Part shown: positions 60,138 to 64,000 of the stretch, in pieces
Position numbering within the stretch: the stretch's first letter is position 1
How the letters are laid out: each line of letters opens with the position of its first letter
Source of the DNA: Embiotoca jacksoni
Taxonomy: Eukaryota > Chordata > Actinopteri > Embiotocidae
Reading direction: 5' to 3'
Length of the DNA: 64,000 nt
NCBI GenBank assembly: GCA_022577435.1
Contig: JAKOON010000022.1
Coordinates: 9,224,730-9,288,729, forward strand
Position numbers and translations under genes: made by a program
The notes under the pieces: model-generated
Told to the model about the DNA's origin: nothing
Databases searched by the model: none
Seen by the model: only the letters and a program-made list of their open reading frames with translations

Positions 60138-61577
60138 CCAGGGTTTGGTTTTTTGTGATAAATGTTTAAAGAGGAATACCCACCAAACTCCCAGCCCAAT
60201 TTAGATCCCCGAGAGCTTTGCAGCCTTAAGTAGGCTCTCACACAGTCCGCAGCAGCCAATCAGGAGGAAGGAGGTAAGAGGCCCGAGGTGTCGTCAATGA
60301 ACTCGTTAGTGTGATGAGACTGTTCATACAAACAGCTGTTTTGCATTATGTCGACAATGTGCTGCATGTGGAAAAGCTACAAAAGCTACATTCATTTAAA
60401 TGCACATGCAAAATGTAAAAAAAAAAGTATCAATGAAAAAATACGCTTCAACTAAATTATGTTTCTTTTGATAAACGTGAAAATATCTCAATATTTAGCA
60501 GAAATTACGAGTTGATTATTGGATTAGTCAATGGAAAGAAAACTATTCAGCAACCGTTTAATCATTTCTGCATTTTAACAAAAAAAGTTAGTTGCTCTTA
60601 AATATGAATATTTATTGGGATTTTTTTTTCCAGCAGCTATGTTACAAAATTTTTGATTTTTGTGTTTTTAACTGTTATTAGAACAACAAAAGCACTTTAA
60701 AATGATACTGTGGTCATTTTATAAACAAAGTGGAAAACTCAGAAGATAATCGGCAGATTAATTACAAATTTTGTAATTAATTTGTTGCCGGCCTAATAAT
60801 ATCCAATGGCTTTAGTTTTCGATCCTTTTTCCAGGGGATTTAATTGTTTAAATAACAGCAGAAAAAGTGTCAATTTTTGATTTAATAACACCTTAATCTT
60901 CCGCCTAGATCTTTATTCAAAGCATACTATTCAGGAGAAAAGCTTTCATGCGCTGCATTTTCAGTCATTCACTCTTAAAATATTCCCCTCGGTGAAGAAT
61001 GGACTCCTTGTTGAGAGGCTGGCCATGTGTGGCTTCACACTGCGATAAATCGAAGCCATGGATTTTGAGTTAAAACCCAAATCCCTGGATTAAATATCTC
61101 TCTTTTTGCTGCGTCAGAGTGATTGATTCCCGGAGTGGTGAGAGAGCATTTGGCAGGATCTGGTGGATGACAAATTCTTTCTGTGCTCTCACCTCCGAGT
61201 GCTGTGTGTTAGTTTGTCGTAGATACGGAGGCGGGCGACACATTTAGTGCAAGAAGTTACAGAAACTTTTGCAGTGAAAAAGAAAGCAGGCCTGTCCTTG
61301 GCTTCATGCATATTTCTAGCTGAGATCATTATGAGCATCTTTTTTTTTTTTTCTCTCCCCTCATCACCTCTTCCTGTTCTGAAGAGTGTCTTCATCAAGA
61401 ATGCTCACATGCACATATGTGGACACACACACAGATGCAATCACGCTGTCTGTTCAGCTGCCAAGGCTAAGTGCCCTGAATCTGTAAGATCTCTATCAAA
61501 TTTGCAGACCTACAGAGAGCAGTTTGTCAACGTGATTGCTCGTGCACGTACGTCTCTGCGAATGTTTTTCTCCTTGC
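58451..61577. other. Intergenic, purine-rich stretch and homopolymers
   Basis: No gene was supported. It contains a purine-rich region (about 58890-59073) ending in 12 Gs, a T-run near 59227-59241 and a 29-base A run at 60106-60134. Confidence 0.55.
60106..60134. repeat. Poly(A) tract
   Basis: 29 consecutive As followed by GGCCCAGGG. No retroposed gene or SINE body was recognised upstream. Confidence 0.95.
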
Positions 61578-61611
61578 GTGTGTGTGTGTGTATGTGTGTG
61601 TGTGTGTGTTT
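61578..61611. repeat. TG microsatellite
   Basis: TG units with one TA interruption. Confidence 0.93.
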
Positions 61612-61723
61612 AGCCTTTGTACACTCAGCTTGGCCCTACGCCACAGCATTTGTTAGCATGTCTTTGTACTCAGTCTTAAGACAAACATCTCCTGGCAGAT
61701 CACATCACATCTTGCTGTCTTTG

Positions 61724-61752
61724 ACGCACACGCACACGCGCACACACGCACA

Positions 61753-61787
<35 letters not shown>
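61724..61787. repeat. CA/CG alternating tract
   Basis: A 64-base unbroken alternating purine-pyrimidine tract; the first half mixes CG with CA, the second half is pure CA. Confidence 0.95.
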
Positions 61788-61790
<3 letters not shown>

Positions 61791-63699
61791 GGTCTCCTGT
61801 CCTTGATTGATAAGATGTCTGTTGAGAAGTCTATCTGATCATTTCAGCATGGCCATGTTGACTGTGGCTTTGCCTGGCTTAACTCAATCTTCTCTTTCCC
61901 CTCTCGTGTTTCCTTCTTTTGTTCTGCGTCACTTTCACTCTCCTAGTTTAACTTTGCTTCCATTTTTGGTGTCTGTCAGCGGTGGAGTTGTTGTGGAGAT
62001 TGTTTCTTGGTCGTGATCAACAGTATTTAAATTATTCCACTGTGATCTATCCTGTTACTCTCCTGGCTATTCCAGGGAAACAGAGTTATTATTGGAAACA
62101 GAGTAGGTGATCTGAGAAATGAAGCTCACTCTATTATTGCTGTCTGTAAGTCTGGATAAAAGTATCCGGTAGATGCTTAAGATGTAAATGTTTATACAAA
62201 GAATACAAAGTTGCAGTAGATTGCATGAGATGTTGGACCAAAGGACAAAACTGGCAAAAGTTCACAACAATTTTTTTGCAAATAGACAATGTTCACATCT
62301 AGATTGAGACATCAGTTGGGACTCATTTCTAATTGGCTCCTCACTGCCAGTACAGGTTATTCACATTCTGTTTGAAAACTTTTATATTTATCAAGTTTTA
62401 TGTAGACAGAATGTAAAACGATATTAGTGGTGGCAGGACTGCCACTCTGTCCAGTGCTGGAAAGATTATATAGCTCATCTGGCCTGGCAACACCGTGGGA
62501 TCCCCGAGGAGGAGCTGGAAACGTTAGCCTGGCGTTACCAGACCTAAATTAATTACGTGAATATACAAGTCTGGGTATGCTCCATAGGGAATCATTTGCA
62601 GTTGCTGCATCGTACCGGGCATAGATCTCAGGCTACGTTTGAAACAATTAGAGCAGTCAGGATGTGCCAAAACTGGTCAAAACTCAAGTGTTTTCCAAAA
62701 TGTTTCCTTCCGAATAAATTGTAAGATCCTTAAATCACAAACTTCTGCATGACGCACTCTATTTGTCTGACCTTTCTGTCCCTCCATTTGTCAGTAGAGT
62801 TGTTAACCTCTCCTACTTATCAGTTTTTTTCTTCAACCCTGATCCGCTCTCCCATCAGGGAGACTGCTGCTGCCTCATCCGCCTGTCAGTGTCTTTCCTG
62901 GGCGGCTGCTGGGGTTTTTGTTTTAAGTGGGAAAGATTCTTGGCGATGCTGTGAATCATATGTTGCTGTCTTGATAGATGTTTGAGGAACGCCCAAAGGC
63001 TATTTCAGTCCCCCCCCCCTCCTCAGACCCTCTACTGTTTCTCCTCTTCCTCTGTGACTCCTGTAGTAATACAATGACGTTCCCTCTAATGTGACTTTCT
63101 CTTCCTCGTTCATCAATCTAAACTCATTTCATTATGACAGACAGACTGGAGATCTCCATGAATGAAGCCCAAATTTGTTCATATTAATACCAGTGTGAAC
63201 AAACCTGCAGAAAAAGGACAAAGCAGCTTTCCACTCACGTTCATGTCTGAGTGAACCAGGACATTATTTGTGTCCTGAGATGCTAAATATTACTTCACTG
63301 GATGATGCAATAACTTAATAGATATTTTAATGATAGTTTTCATTGATGACTGATATCGTTGTTGATATGGTTAATTGCAAAATGAAAATGTTTTTCTTCC
63401 TCATCTATCTGTTTGTTGTTTCTGTTTGTTTCTGCGGATTACACTCAGCTTTCCAACATGAAAACATTCCGAGCGATAGATCAGTAAATAACTGTCTCTT
63501 TTACACATTTTTGTGTGTTTCCAATACTATTTACTTGTTTCAAGTCTGATTTGTTTTAATTCTGTCTGATGCAGCACTTTGGTCAACTTGAGTTGGGTGT
63601 AAATGTCCTGGATAAATAAACTGACTTGACCTTCACTGGCTATGCATGTGTGGTGTTTTAGTGTTTTTGTTTTTACATTATTATTATTAGAACGAATGG
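61788..63699. other. Intergenic, no gene recognised
   Basis: No exon was supported on either strand. A degraded repeat end lies at 62139-62191. Confidence 0.55.
62139..62191 (+). repeat. Degraded fish SINE/LINE-type 3' end
   Basis: CTGTAAGTCTGGATAAAAGT then GTAGATGCTTAAGATGTAAA resembles the well-known fish repeat end of the form GTAAGTCGCTTTGGATAAAA followed by GCGTCTGC and TAAATG words. Confidence 0.55.
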
Positions 63700-63955
63700 T
63701 CTATCAAATTCCATGTCAATCTATTTCGTTGTTGTTCGCATATTTCACTCAAAACAACACATGTGCACCCCAAGGCAGAGAATAAAATATGGGGATCATA
63801 GGATTGTTTGTCTATCAAATTCCATGTCAATCTATTCAGTTGTTGTTTGCATATTTCACTCAAAACAACACATGTGCACCCCAAGGCAGAGAATAAAATA
63901 TGGGGATCATAGGATTGTTTTTCCGGGGACCATGAATGTCCGTTCCTAATTTCAT
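63700..63955 (-). repeat. Percomorph repeat fragment with 111-base tandem duplication
   Basis: Bases 63700-63810 are repeated at 63811-63921 with few differences (for example TTTCG versus TTCAG). The following CCGGGGACCATGAATGTCCG matches the same family as 57910-58450, in reverse orientation. Confidence 0.8.
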
Positions 63956-64000
63956 ACCTGTGTATTAATAGTTAACATTTTTTCAGTCTGGACCATGTTG

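Noticed and set aside
61247..61810. Plus-strand open frame of 187 codons
   Set aside because: Its length comes from TG and CA/CG repeats that lack stop codons; the rest shows no domain, and it has no splice context.

Overview
This window is nuclear DNA from a bony fish, most likely a percomorph teleost. It is AT-rich and full of microsatellites. Genes are split by GT-AG introns, and the genes found are vertebrate families. The repeats are types common in spiny-rayed fish: a hAT-type non-autonomous element, CAGTGGTGG-ended MITEs, fold-back MITEs, a Tc1 remnant and a 5S-rRNA-derived SINE-like segment. No bacterial, viral, CRISPR or organellar features were seen. The exon structures were assembled by hand from splice signals, reading phase and remembered family members; no database search was run.

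Layout, left to right. (1) 3335-7319 (+): the last two coding exons of a leucine-rich-repeat gene with the LRRC17 C-terminus; its 5' part lies outside the window. (2) 9708-13242 (-): a complete four-exon RAB19-type small GTPase, 224 aa. (3) 15252-19879 (+): tetraspanin A, nine coding exons, 256 aa, head-to-head with rab19. (4) 22853-30144 (-): tetraspanin B, nine coding exons, 265 aa, tail-to-tail with A and with matching exon order and phase, so the pair looks like an old inverted duplication. (5) 33767-40667 (+): PUS7L, a TruD-family pseudouridine synthase with nine coding exons (673 aa), preceded by a probable non-coding first exon and a promoter with E-box and ETS sites. (6) 40668-64000: about 23 kb with no recognisable protein-coding exon, rich in repeats.

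The genes do not form a shared pathway: a secreted LRR protein, a trafficking GTPase, two membrane scaffold proteins and an RNA-modifying enzyme. The two tetraspanins are related by descent. The most useful second-look items are the tetraspanin pair with very short small loops, the PUS7L promoter with two MiT/TFE-like sites and a possible uORF, a 44-bp copy of LRRC17 exon sequence in its own intron, the hAT element carrying a CRE-centred palindrome, and the 5S-derived repeat. I found no convincing new multi-gene system.
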